A stretch of 7,339 nt of DNA from Bacteroides sp. UBA1773 (GCA_002315285.1 DCGR01000098.1:1-7339), one strand, 5' to 3'. Counted from the stretch's first letter, positions 1 through 6,710 are shown. Notes: generated by a model from the sequence alone, not told the origin. Numbers and translations are program-made.

Positions 1-103
1 GAAAACACAGATATGCGTTTCCCTCGCTCCCTATATTATTAAGGAGCGGACTCTGCTCAGCGACCTTGCGCTTGCAATCTGTTAAATAAGTTGTAATTTT
101 CAT
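1..103 (-). CDS. N-terminal fragment of an unrecognised protein, running off the left edge
   Basis: An ATG at 103-101 opens a frame with no stop codon for 34 codons, up to the window edge. The product begins MKITTYLTDCKRKVAEQ and continues with PLLNNIGSEGNAYLCF. The bases before the start are A-rich (AAGATAAAA), which is usual for Bacteroidetes ribosome binding regions, and an exact TATCTTTG box lies 29 bases upstream. There is no signal peptide or membrane segment in the visible part, which is rather polar, so a cytoplasmic protein is the simplest guess. I do not recognise the family. The frame is short enough to stay open by chance, but the combination of start, leader and -7 box favours a real gene. 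Confidence 0.5.
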   Translation of the reverse strand, partial: MKITTYLTDCKRKVAEQSPLLNNIGSEGNAYLCF

Positions 104-131
104 TTTTATCTTGCGCTTAAAATTTTCGCCG

Positions 132-139
132 CAAAGATA
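132..139 (-). promoter_or_regulatory. Candidate -7 box for the left-edge gene
   Basis: The minus strand reads TATCTTTG, an exact match to the Bacteroidetes -7 pattern TAnnTTTG. It lies 28 bases before the ATG at 103, which would give a leader of about 20 bases. No TTG or TTTG is present 17-21 bases upstream, so only half of the promoter pattern is seen. Confidence 0.3.
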
Positions 140-473
140 AAAACTATTCCCGAGAATGTTCCCCTATATCCTAAACTAATCGCTCTCTCGTTAAGATAGT
201 TTAAGATTCCATTTTTGCCGATTCTTGCCTTATTTTCAGTTGTTTACATGAACGATTCTCTAAATCTCTAACAACTGATTTTGGCCTATTTTTGAGTACC
301 CAGAGCCCACGCCGATATGATATGTCTTCCCATCGGATGAAACATACGTCAATAGGAGCACAAACACCTATGGCAACATTTCACCAAGGGAAGCAAATAA
401 TCACATCCCGGGACATCTGCTGTTGCCAATCTCTCTACTGAATAATCATCCAAGTGTTCGAAGTTTGGAGTGT
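140..473. other. Non-coding AT-rich spacer, no gene recognised
   Basis: No convincing coding frame was found on either strand. The one notable structure is an 8-base perfect inverted repeat, TGGCAACA at 371-378 and TGTTGCCA at 421-428, with the palindrome TCCCGGGA at 406-413 inside its 42-base loop. A 23-codon plus-strand frame at 370-441 follows an AGGAG at 354-358, but the spacing of 11 bases is long and the peptide looks random. The plus strand also has TATTTTTG at 287-294, a -7-like box with no -33 partner. Confidence 0.4.
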
Positions 474-503
474 AGAAAGAAAAGCGCTTGCAAACGCCTT
501 TTC
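474..503 (-). terminator. Weak intrinsic terminator of the candidate small RNA
   Basis: On the minus strand GAAAA-G-GCG and CGC-TTTTC (plus 479-483, 484-486, 495-497, 499-503) pair around the loop TTTGCAAG with one bulged base, and the RNA continues U-rich (TTTTCTTTCT). The stem has only three G-C pairs in its core, so it is a weak example. It could alternatively be part of the closing stem of the rod. Confidence 0.3.
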
Positions 504-658
504 AATATATAGTGACTTCCCACCCTTATTACCCTCATTGGCAGCGTTTTCTCCGCTGAAAAAACATGCCAATGCTCGGCGCAGGCTAAAATCAAACCCT
601 ACTGTTGGGAATTCTCACTGGGGTGATACACCTTTCAAAAGGTTTTGATTCAGGAAAT
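474..658 (-). ncRNA. Candidate structured small RNA, about 185 nt, 6S-like rod
   Basis: A promoter-like element at 665-693 predicts a start near 658, and a hairpin with a U-rich tail at 474-503 could end the transcript. Between them the minus strand can fold into one long rod. From the ends inward the pairings, by plus coordinates, are 491-494 with 644-647, 497-502 with 637-642, 511-515 with 615-619, 517-521 with 607-611, then a large bubble (522-535 opposite 575-606). The tip is a hairpin of 536-543 with 567-574 and 546-553 with 558-565, closed by the tetraloop AGCG. One tip pair is G-U on the minus strand but C-A on the plus strand, which favours minus transcription. No good coding frame follows the promoter (the first ATG reads M-I-S-stop). 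Closing stem, bubble and terminal stem plus length recall 6S RNA, but the sequence itself was not recognised. The outermost pairs compete with the terminator hairpin. Identity as 6S is inference. Confidence 0.4.
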
Positions 659-664
659 CATGTG

Positions 665-693
665 CAAAGATAACGAAAGCTTTCAAAGGCCAA
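665..693 (-). promoter_or_regulatory. Candidate Bacteroidetes-type promoter reading left
   Basis: The minus strand has TTG (plus 691-693), an 18-base spacer, and TATCTTTG (plus 665-672), an exact fit to TAnnTTTG. Transcription would start near 658 with an A. No open frame of useful length follows within 150 bases, so the transcript is probably non-coding. This is the best promoter match in the left third of the window. Confidence 0.5.
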
Positions 694-733
694 TGAAAAA
701 ATTCATAAAAATGTGCCATTTCGTGCATCAACG

Positions 734-757
734 AAAAAACACAATGTGTCGATTGTG
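734..757 (-). terminator. Candidate terminator of the men operon
   Basis: On the minus strand CACAAT and ATTGTG (plus 752-757 and 740-745) form a 6-bp stem with a 6-base loop, followed directly by TTTTTT (plus 734-739). The tail is on the minus side only. The stem is AT-rich, so strength is uncertain. A second perfect 6-bp hairpin (719-724 with 731-736) overlaps the tail. It would give the men transcript a trailer of about 340 bases. Confidence 0.4.
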
Positions 758-1079
758 ATGTGAAAGTAATTTGCCACACCATCATCATTTACGCAGCTTG
801 TTGCAAGAATACTTCCCTGATGGTGTAAGGAGAGTAGGAATGCTCTCTGAAAGCATCGATGTATGCGCAAATGGGAATGCAATCTGTTCTTTTGTGCTCT
901 CGATGAAAATTACAGGCCCGTAAAGAAACATTTAGAGACCCGTAAAAAGAAATTAGTGGCGCGTAAATCTTATCGAGAGTACAGTAATTTTTATGACTTG
1001 TACGCAAAGCAGACACCAATTGCAATACTTACCAAGCTTTTGCCATCAGACTTATAGAAATTCGGTTGCTTGCGGATAA
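758..1079. other. Spacer behind menE with no convincing gene
   Basis: This is the probable 3' trailer of the men operon. A 78-codon minus-strand frame (1025-789) and a 64-codon plus-strand frame (863-1057) cross here, but both run over the periodic repeat at 911-975, have unlike-protein composition and lack a clear ribosome binding site. A loose hairpin, GCAAAGC at 1004-1010 with GCTTTTGC at 1036-1043, has no U tail and is not a terminator. Confidence 0.4.
911..975. repeat. Degenerate short tandem repeat, period 21-22 bases
   Basis: Three units are clear: 911-932, 933-954 and 955-975. Each carries CGTAAA (919-924, 941-946, 962-967) in a context close to GRCCCGTAAARARA. Two further weak units may follow (AGTACAGTAATTTTT from 978 and TACGCAAAGCAG from 1001). 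The period is close to two helical turns, which would put the CGTAAA boxes on one face of the DNA. There are no unique spacers, so it is not a CRISPR array. Confidence 0.45.
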
Positions 1080-2156
1080 TCATTTTATTTTTTTACCATC
1101 ACTAACCAATTCCTTTATTTCAAATCGTGCAAGTTTTCCGGTCTCCGTGAGCGGCAAGCGAGTGACATGGTGATAATGCTTGGGGTGCCAAAAGACAGGA
1201 AGTACCCGTTCGCAAATCTGCCTGACACCCGCAAGGTCCGACGACTCACTAAGCATCACCATAGCTTCGCCAAACTTTTCATCGGGACATGACGTAATGG
1301 CAAACGGGCAATGTAGGTGGTTCTTGAGCATCTGCTCCACTTCTTCTATCTGGATTTTCAAGCCACCCGAACAAATCACATTATCCTTTCGCCCCAACAC
1401 TCGAAACAATGTGGTGATTTTCTCACCATCATCGGTCGTTTTCAATTCCACGCGGTCATTGGTGACAATAGGTGAACAACACACTTGCGGCGCATCAATC
1501 ACCAAGCAATCGTCAGCCGATTTGGCAACCGACACCCCATCGAAGGGCGTGTACCATGAGCTTGCCTCTGGTCCGTTAAGCCGACGAAGAGCGATGTGCG
1601 ACAATGTCTCGGTCATTCCATACGTGCTCCAGACATGATGCGGAAAGGAACGAAGCGCATGCGACAGTTCATCGCCCACTGCTCCGCCTCCTATGATAAG
1701 ATGCCCGATCTGCTGCAAACGTTCACATTCTTCGGGCACCTGCAGCGAATTGTAAACCTGCAAAGGCACCATTGCTGCGAATTGCAGTGCAGGAATCGCA
1801 TTGCCACCTTGCCTCTTCCCGACAGTTGAACCGTCAAAAGCCATTACCTCCGCTTGTCGCAAGGATTCTGTGCCAAGAGGATGGCCTGAAGGAGGTACGC
1901 TCACAAGCCGCAAACAGCGTTCGATAGCCCTGACCACCATCATCTTCCCCGCAATGTAGTCGAGAGGCATACAAAGCAAAGCCGTATCGCCAGGGTGAAG
2001 ATGGAGGAAGTCACAAGTGACGCGAGCACTATTGAGCATCCGCTTCTTCTCCGCCCAAAGAGGTTTGGGCTTGCCTGTCGATCCGCTGGTATGCACAAGC
2101 AACGCGTCGCGCCCATCCTGCCATTCGGCCATGAAATCGTAGATCAGCATGGGCAT
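1080..2156 (-). CDS. menE: o-Succinylbenzoate--CoA ligase, short form
   Basis: MenE uses ATP and CoA to turn o-succinylbenzoate into o-succinylbenzoyl-CoA in the cytoplasm, the substrate for MenB. It is an acyl-adenylating (ANL) enzyme. The phosphate loop TSGSTGKPK is at residues 23-31, the YGMTE adenylate motif at 179-183, the hinge GRKDN followed by CSGG at 255-265, and the C-terminal catalytic lysine is K341 in LTETGKLAR. The chain is 358 residues, against about 450 for E. coli MenE, and nearly all of the difference is before the phosphate loop. The shortness is not an annotation error: an in-frame TGA at 2171-2169, five codons upstream of the ATG, excludes a longer start. A second ATG at 2150 is possible. 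The gene begins 1 base after the menC stop (TGACATG), so translation is likely coupled. It is the last gene of the operon. Confidence 0.93.
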   Translation of the reverse strand: MPMLIYDFMAEWQDGRDALLVHTSGSTGKPKPLWAEKKRMLNSARVTCDFLHLHPGDTALLCMPLDYIAGKMMVVRAIERCLRLVSVPPSGHPLGTESLRQAEVMAFDGSTVGKRQGGNAIPALQFAAMVPLQVYNSLQVPEECERLQQIGHLIIGGGAVGDELSHALRSFPHHVWSTYGMTETLSHIALRRLNGPEASSWYTPFDGVSVAKSADDCLVIDAPQVCCSPIVTNDRVELKTTDDGEKITTLFRVLGRKDNVICSGGLKIQIEEVEQMLKNHLHCPFAITSCPDEKFGEAMVMLSESSDLAGVRQICERVLPVFWHPKHYHHVTRLPLTETGKLARFEIKELVSDGKKIK

Positions 2157-2157
2157 G

Positions 2158-3189
2158 TCAGGACGGGGTCACCCAAAGTTGTTCTCCTTTGGTTTGCAAG
2201 GGCATGTCGATGTTGTCAGTAAAAAGCTGTCCGGTCCCTAATCCTTGCGGCATGGTGACATGCGGTCCGTAGGTTCGTGCCGCATAATGGGCTATGGCAT
2301 TCAGTCCGACATTGCTTTCAAGCGCACTCGTAATCCACGAACCGATGTGGCGCAGACGGGCTTGCCGGATCCACTCGTCGCAACCATACATGCCCCCATG
2401 CAACGAAGGTTTCATGACAATGTAGTGCGGCTTGATGCGATCCAGCAACTCACACTTCGCCTCGTAGGAATTGACACCTATCAATTCCTCATCAAGAGCG
2501 ATCGGCAAGGGAGATGATTGACACAGCTGTGCCATCTCCCTCCACTGCCCTTGGCGGATAGGTTGCTCTATGGAGTGGATATCGAACCGCGACAATGCTT
2601 CAAGATGCCTCATGGCGTTCTTTGGAGTGAACCCGCCATTGGCATCCACACGCAACTCCATCTCCGCCCGAGAGAAGGTAGTGCGGAGGTGACGTATCAA
2701 GTCGAGTTCCTTTTCAAAATCAATCGCGCCAATCTTCAATTTCACGCAGTGAAAACCCATTTGCAGTTTTGCATCCAGCCGTCGCAGCATCTCATCATAA
2801 CTGCCCATCCACACCAAGCCATTGATGGGGATTCCTTCTTTCCCCTCAGCAAAAGGGGTAGGGAAAAGCAAAGGACTCCCATGGGCTTTCAGCTGTGCGA
2901 AAGCACATTCCAATCCGAACAAAATGGAGGGATATGGACGCAACTCATCGAAAGGGATGGCACGTTTCTCCTCCACCTGCCGGCATACACGTTGTAAGAC
3001 ATGGGCATAGTCGGGAATGGCATCACACGAAAGGTCAGGAAGGGGGGCACATTCGCCAATCCCCCTCACCTCTGGATTGCATTCCTCGTATGCCGTCACG
3101 AAATAACTGTGTCGGGTGGTGTAAATACCCCGCGATGTGCCTGCCGGCTGTCTGAAGTGGAACGTCCGCTCCGAAATGTCTATTTTCAT
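2158..3189 (-). CDS. menC: o-Succinylbenzoate synthase
   Basis: MenC dehydrates SHCHC to o-succinylbenzoate, using a divalent metal. The 343-residue protein shows the enolase-superfamily layout: an N-terminal capping domain (about 1-110) and a barrel with the KxK pair K150/K152 in VKLKIG, metal ligands D182 (RVDANG), E208 (SIEQP) and D233 (ALDEE), and the opposite lysine K260 in IVMKPS. The ESNVGL segment at 291-296 is typical of the o-succinylbenzoate synthase branch, which can also include N-acylamino acid racemases, but the men context settles the role. The start ATG overlaps the menB stop as ATGA (3186-3189). All key residues are present. Confidence 0.94.
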   Translation of the reverse strand: MKIDISERTFHFRQPAGTSRGIYTTRHSYFVTAYEECNPEVRGIGECAPLPDLSCDAIPDYAHVLQRVCRQVEEKRAIPFDELRPYPSILFGLECAFAQLKAHGSPLLFPTPFAEGKEGIPINGLVWMGSYDEMLRRLDAKLQMGFHCVKLKIGAIDFEKELDLIRHLRTTFSRAEMELRVDANGGFTPKNAMRHLEALSRFDIHSIEQPIRQGQWREMAQLCQSSPLPIALDEELIGVNSYEAKCELLDRIKPHYIVMKPSLHGGMYGCDEWIRQARLRHIGSWITSALESNVGLNAIAHYAARTYGPHVTMPQGLGTGQLFTDNIDMPLQTKGEQLWVTPS

Positions 3190-4016
3190 GGGAACATGGG
3201 ATATTGGTCGAAATCGGGCTTGCGTTTTTCCAGAAACGCCTTTCCCCCCTCCTGTGCCTCGTCCATGGTGTAATAGAGCATGGTCGCATCACCTGCCAAC
3301 TGCTGGATGCCCGCCTGACCATCGAGTTCGGCATTCAGGCCATCCTTTATCATGCGCAATGCCAAAGGCGAACGCTCCATCATGATTTCGGCCCATTCCA
3401 CACAGGCATCCTCAAGTTGTTCCAAGGGTACGACCCGATTCACCATACCCATGTCGAGAGCTTCCTGCGCCGTGTATTGTTTGCAAAGGAACCATATCTC
3501 ACGCGCTTTCTTCTGTCCCACCATGCGTGCCAGGTACGAAGCGCCAAAACCTGCGTCAAAAGAGCCCACCTTCGGGCCTGTTTGTCCGAAGACAGCATTC
3601 TCAGATGCGATGGTCAAGTCGCACATCACATGCAACACGTGCCCACCTCCTATGGCATATCCGTTCACCATGGCTATGACAGGCTTGGGTAAGCGCCTGA
3701 TTTGCATCTGTACGTCAAGTACATTGAGCCTTGGCACACCATCATTGCCGATATAGCCTCCTCGGCCTTTCACGTGCATGTCACCACCCGAGCAGAATGC
3801 CTTGTCGCCGGCTCCTGTCAGTATCACCACACGAACATCCTGACTTTCGCGGCAATAGCTGAAAGCCCTGCTCATCTCAAGTGTGGTAAGAGGTGTGAAT
3901 GCGTTCCGATACTGCGGACGATTGATTGTGATTTTGGCTATGTGGTTGTATGATTCAAAAAGTATCTCCTTGAAGTCGAATCCTTCAATCTTGTTCCATG
4001 TTCTCATTGCATCCAT
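3186..4016 (-). CDS. menB: 1,4-Dihydroxy-2-naphthoyl-CoA synthase
   Basis: MenB carries out the Dieckmann-type ring closure of o-succinylbenzoyl-CoA to 1,4-dihydroxy-2-naphthoyl-CoA. It belongs to the crotonase family. Over 276 residues the oxyanion-hole segments are FCSGGD (74-79) and IGGGH (122-126). The signature GQTGPKVGSFDAG (144-156) carries the active-site S152 and D154, and the REIWF segment with W175 follows. The glycine of QTG (G147) marks the bicarbonate-using type I class, rather than the class with an aspartate there. Two starts are possible: the ATG at 4016, which overlaps menD by 13 bases, and the ATG at 4007, which overlaps the menD stop as ATGA and gives 273 residues beginning MRTWNKIEG. 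The second matches the 4-base overlap used by menC and may be the true one. Confidence 0.95.
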   Translation of the reverse strand: MDAMRTWNKIEGFDFKEILFESYNHIAKITINRPQYRNAFTPLTTLEMSRAFSYCRESQDVRVVILTGAGDKAFCSGGDMHVKGRGGYIGNDGVPRLNVLDVQMQIRRLPKPVIAMVNGYAIGGGHVLHVMCDLTIASENAVFGQTGPKVGSFDAGFGASYLARMVGQKKAREIWFLCKQYTAQEALDMGMVNRVVPLEQLEDACVEWAEIMMERSPLALRMIKDGLNAELDGQAGIQQLAGDATMLYYTMDEAQEGGKAFLEKRKPDFDQYPMFP

Positions 4017-5644
4017 GTTTTAAAGTAGGTTTCTATCATTTGATTGTCTTTTTCCATGTCGGTCATTATTTCCAGTAGCATGGGGCGGTCCGACTCTCCG
4101 AAAAGGAGTTCGCTGATCCCGGTTTGCAGCTCCACATCATCACGCACACAACGATAGGCCACATGATGCGACCGACAGATTCCCTCGGCCGAGGTATGAT
4201 GTTTTGCCATCACAAAGGTTTCGCGTGCCGGACTTTCTTTCAGGCCTTTGAATTTTCCGAAAATGCTTCCTCCACCATTGTTCAGCAGCAAAATACGGAA
4301 GTTTCCGCCCAATTGATGATTCCACAACGCCGTCTCGTCGTAGAAAAAGCTCAAGTCGCCAACCACACAGAAGGTCTTCTCCCCGGGATTGGCAAGAGAG
4401 ATGCCGGCTGCGGTGGACAAGCAACCCTCAATGCCGTTCAATCCCCGATTGCAATAGACGTAATGCTTGGCAAAAAGATTGGCCAAACGTATCGAGGAGC
4501 TATTGGCATAGCACACGCTACAAGCTGTCGGATGTTGTTGCAGCAACCGTTCAAAACACTGTACAACTGCCAAACTGCCATACTCAGGCACAAACTCATC
4601 GGCATGTAGGGCTGCCACCGACAACAATTTGTTCCAGTTTTGAGCGAACTGTGTACAACCATCGTATTGGGCCATCAGGGAAAGGACAGTACCGGCATCA
4701 CACTCCACCACTCCATGAAGGTGCATGAACGTGTCGGCAAATTGGCCATCCGTGCAGATAGTCCACTGCTCCACGCCAACGAAACCGCGAAGAAATTCCT
4801 TTGCCTTCTTGCTCACTATGTTTCCACCAACATACACTACCAGATCTGGTTTGTAGTAAGTCATATTCTCCTCCAACGACAAGAGTGCTTCAAAGTGATT
4901 CTGTATGCCTGCCACCGACAAGGGCTCGCTAATCACCACCGCATGACGTGAGATTTGTTCTACAAGCCTACTATCTACCTCCTGCATCTGTCCAATGACA
5001 AGCATTGGACGTTGGGACTTGGCATATCGGTTTACAAGCACATCACAAGTCTGTTTGTCTGGTCTTGCCTGCACATAGTGGATGATGCGTTCATGAGGAA
5101 GTTCAGGCTCTGTAAACCCATAGAGGGGTTCAGTAATGGGTACATTGACATGAACTGGCCCTCCTCCACCCCGAAGGCACTCGATCAGGGCTTCATTGGC
5201 AAGCCGGTTGCAATACCATTCTTCCGTTGTGTTGTGCGGCTCCGGCAGGCTGACCGATTTCCGAACCCAATCTTTCAGGGCATTGGGCTGAGGAAGTGTC
5301 TGACCATCCAACTGGTCAATCCACGCAGCAGGACGGTCGGCCGAAATCACCACCAACGGTACGTGTTGATATTTGGCCTCTGCAACAGCCGGGATAAGGT
5401 TCAGGAGTGCCGAGCCGGAGGTTACGCACACTGCCACTGCCTGGCGGAGCCGCAAGGCAAGGCCCAAGGCGAGAAACCCGGCTGAACGCTCATCGGTAGC
5501 AGCGAAACATCGGATGCTTGCACATTGTTGTAGGTTGTGTACAAGCGGGGCATTTCGACTGCCAGGACATAACACTGCATACGCCACTCCATGGCCGATG
5601 AGTATCGACGTCAGTGTGTTTACATTTCGCTTGTCGCTATACAT
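4004..5644 (-). CDS. menD: SEPHCHC synthase (2-succinyl-5-enolpyruvyl-6-hydroxy-3-cyclohexene-1-carboxylate synthase)
   Basis: MenD is the thiamine-diphosphate enzyme that decarboxylates 2-oxoglutarate and adds the product to isochorismate. The 546-residue chain is close to the 556 of E. coli. The N-terminal pyrimidine-binding domain has CPGSRNAPL (26-34) and the cofactor-activating glutamate E52 in TDERSAG. The conserved SADRP (101-105) and the aqueous loop DQLDGQTLPQP follow. The C-terminal domain has NRGLNGIEGCLSTAAG (399-414) and the ThDP/Mg motif GDLS (429-432) with NNGGG (455-459). The start is fixed: the minus strand reads TAA GCC ATG, an in-frame stop two codons before. It overlaps the end of menF by 25 bases, which suggests coupling, and no strong Shine-Dalgarno is visible. 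Confidence 0.95.
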   Translation of the reverse strand: MYSDKRNVNTLTSILIGHGVAYAVLCPGSRNAPLVHNLQQCASIRCFAATDERSAGFLALGLALRLRQAVAVCVTSGSALLNLIPAVAEAKYQHVPLVVISADRPAAWIDQLDGQTLPQPNALKDWVRKSVSLPEPHNTTEEWYCNRLANEALIECLRGGGGPVHVNVPITEPLYGFTEPELPHERIIHYVQARPDKQTCDVLVNRYAKSQRPMLVIGQMQEVDSRLVEQISRHAVVISEPLSVAGIQNHFEALLSLEENMTYYKPDLVVYVGGNIVSKKAKEFLRGFVGVEQWTICTDGQFADTFMHLHGVVECDAGTVLSLMAQYDGCTQFAQNWNKLLSVAALHADEFVPEYGSLAVVQCFERLLQQHPTACSVCYANSSSIRLANLFAKHYVYCNRGLNGIEGCLSTAAGISLANPGEKTFCVVGDLSFFYDETALWNHQLGGNFRILLLNNGGGSIFGKFKGLKESPARETFVMAKHHTSAEGICRSHHVAYRCVRDDVELQTGISELLFGESDRPMLLEIMTDMEKDNQMIETYFKTWMQ

Positions 5645-6690
5645 TGGCTTATTGTCTGCATTTTATCCTCTGTTTCTTTCCACTCATTTTCCATTTCGCT
5701 CTCAGGCAGCAATCCACCACCGGCATGCAAAAGGAATCCGGAGTCGGTCACCTCCATGCAACGAAGCGACACATACAGGTATGTTTCGCCTTGCGGAAAC
5801 AACGACCCCATGAATCCGCTGAAATATCGCCGCGAAACAGGTTCATGACCCACGATGAACTGCTGTGCCGACTGTTTGGGGATGCCACAAACCGCAGGCG
5901 TAGGATGAAGTTCGCTGAGCAATCTTCCCAACCGGGTGGCATCGCCCAACCCAAAACGGAAGTCACTGCGCAAATGCACAAGATGGGCTGCCCTGAACGT
6001 ATAAGGCCCTTCCTCTTGACTTTCGCATCCCTGCCTGTGCAGACAATCCGAAATGTAAGTGGCAACCACATGCTGCTCGCTTTTGTTTTTTTGGCTCCAC
6101 ACAATTTCCTTGTCTGGATCGACATTCATTGTACCTGCCAGTGCCACCGTGCGATATTGGCCATTGCTGCCATTCAGCAATATTTCAGGGGTAGCCACAA
6201 GCCATGTGCCACTTGCCGGAGTCGATACCAAAGCGACAAATAGTCGCGGGTGCGCCCGACAAGCCCTCACAAACATGGCAGCCACATCCTTTTCATTCGG
6301 GGCGGCACTGGAAGCATGGAAGGAAGTCCTTGCCAAGACTATTTTCTCGAACGACCGGCTGAGAAGCTGGCCGTGAAACAACTGGAATGTCTGTTCATAG
6401 CTGTTTCTGTCGTCGTGCAGCACTGGACTGTCATGATGTCGGAATGTCATTGGGGGTAGCGGAAATTCCTCATCGGAAGACAAATCAATATCCAATGTCT
6501 TTTCGGCACGAATCAAAAGCAACGGTGTTGTATCCCCTATCGCAAAAGGGGCCACCACAAAACCTTCTTTCCTGTCGAGCATTTGCAATGTCCCAACCTG
6601 CTCTATTTCGCCCTGTTGCATCATCAATGTGCAACAACTGCGATTCGGCAGACGATAAATGGCAAAGCCGCTACATTCATCCATAATCAT
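5620..6690 (-). CDS. menF: Isochorismate synthase
   Basis: MenF converts chorismate to isochorismate with Mg2+, the committed step of the pathway. Counting from the ATG at 6690 gives 356 residues with the chorismate-binding fold in the C-terminal two thirds. Visible motifs are FEKIVLAR (114-121) with catalytic base K116, WLVATPEILL (163-172), VALAGT (182-187), the E/K/EH region around 195-207, LHPTPAVCGIP (261-271), GHEP (281-284) with E283, and the Mg-binding tail HAGGG (322-326) then EWKETE (336-341). A longer frame opens at 6774, but that ATG lies in the U tract of the gap terminator and upstream of the candidate promoter, so 6690 or the ATG at 6684 is preferred. AGAAG lies 5 bases before 6690. 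A siderophore-type isochorismate synthase (EntC/DhbC) is the alternative by fold, but the operon argues for MenF. It is the first gene of the operon. Confidence 0.92.
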   Translation of the reverse strand: MIMDECSGFAIYRLPNRSCCTLMMQQGEIEQVGTLQMLDRKEGFVVAPFAIGDTTPLLLIRAEKTLDIDLSSDEEFPLPPMTFRHHDSPVLHDDRNSYEQTFQLFHGQLLSRSFEKIVLARTSFHASSAAPNEKDVAAMFVRACRAHPRLFVALVSTPASGTWLVATPEILLNGSNGQYRTVALAGTMNVDPDKEIVWSQKNKSEQHVVATYISDCLHRQGCESQEEGPYTFRAAHLVHLRSDFRFGLGDATRLGRLLSELHPTPAVCGIPKQSAQQFIVGHEPVSRRYFSGFMGSLFPQGETYLYVSLRCMEVTDSGFLLHAGGGLLPESEMENEWKETEDKMQTISQCIATSEM

Positions 6691-6710
6691 GTCACTTCTG
6701 AAATTTTGCG

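Noticed and set aside
370..441. 23-codon plus-strand frame behind an AGGAG
   Set aside because: The spacing of 11 bases is long, Bacteroidetes rarely rely on a strong Shine-Dalgarno, and the peptide is too short to judge.
454..648. 64-codon plus-strand open frame in the left spacer
   Set aside because: It crosses the strongest RNA hairpin of the region, lacks a ribosome binding site and has random-looking composition; the structured RNA on the other strand explains the segment better.
509..659. Cobalamin, TPP or SAM riboswitch in the left spacer
   Set aside because: I looked for their conserved core boxes and found none, and no gene begins directly behind it.
911..975. CRISPR array
   Set aside because: The units follow each other without unique spacers and are too degenerate; no cas genes are nearby.
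789..1025. 78-codon minus-strand open frame between menE and the terminator
   Set aside because: Its middle is a translation of the 21-22 base repeat, its composition (many Cys, His, Tyr) is unlike a stable protein, and no ribosome binding site is seen. Kept only as a possibility in the trailer finding.
1004..1043. Hairpin GCAAAGC/GCTTTTGC as the terminator of menE
   Set aside because: It has a bulge, a long loop and no U tract behind it on the minus strand.
4955..5485. 176-codon plus-strand open frame opposite menD, with further ones at 4124-4609, 3204-3692 and 2518-2997
   Set aside because: All are antisense to conserved men genes and have no recognisable motifs, no operon logic and no start signals.
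5614..6243. 209-codon plus-strand open frame opposite menF and the start of menD
   Set aside because: It is antisense to well-supported catalytic motifs, shows no family features, and matches the usual mirror frames of GC-rich codons.
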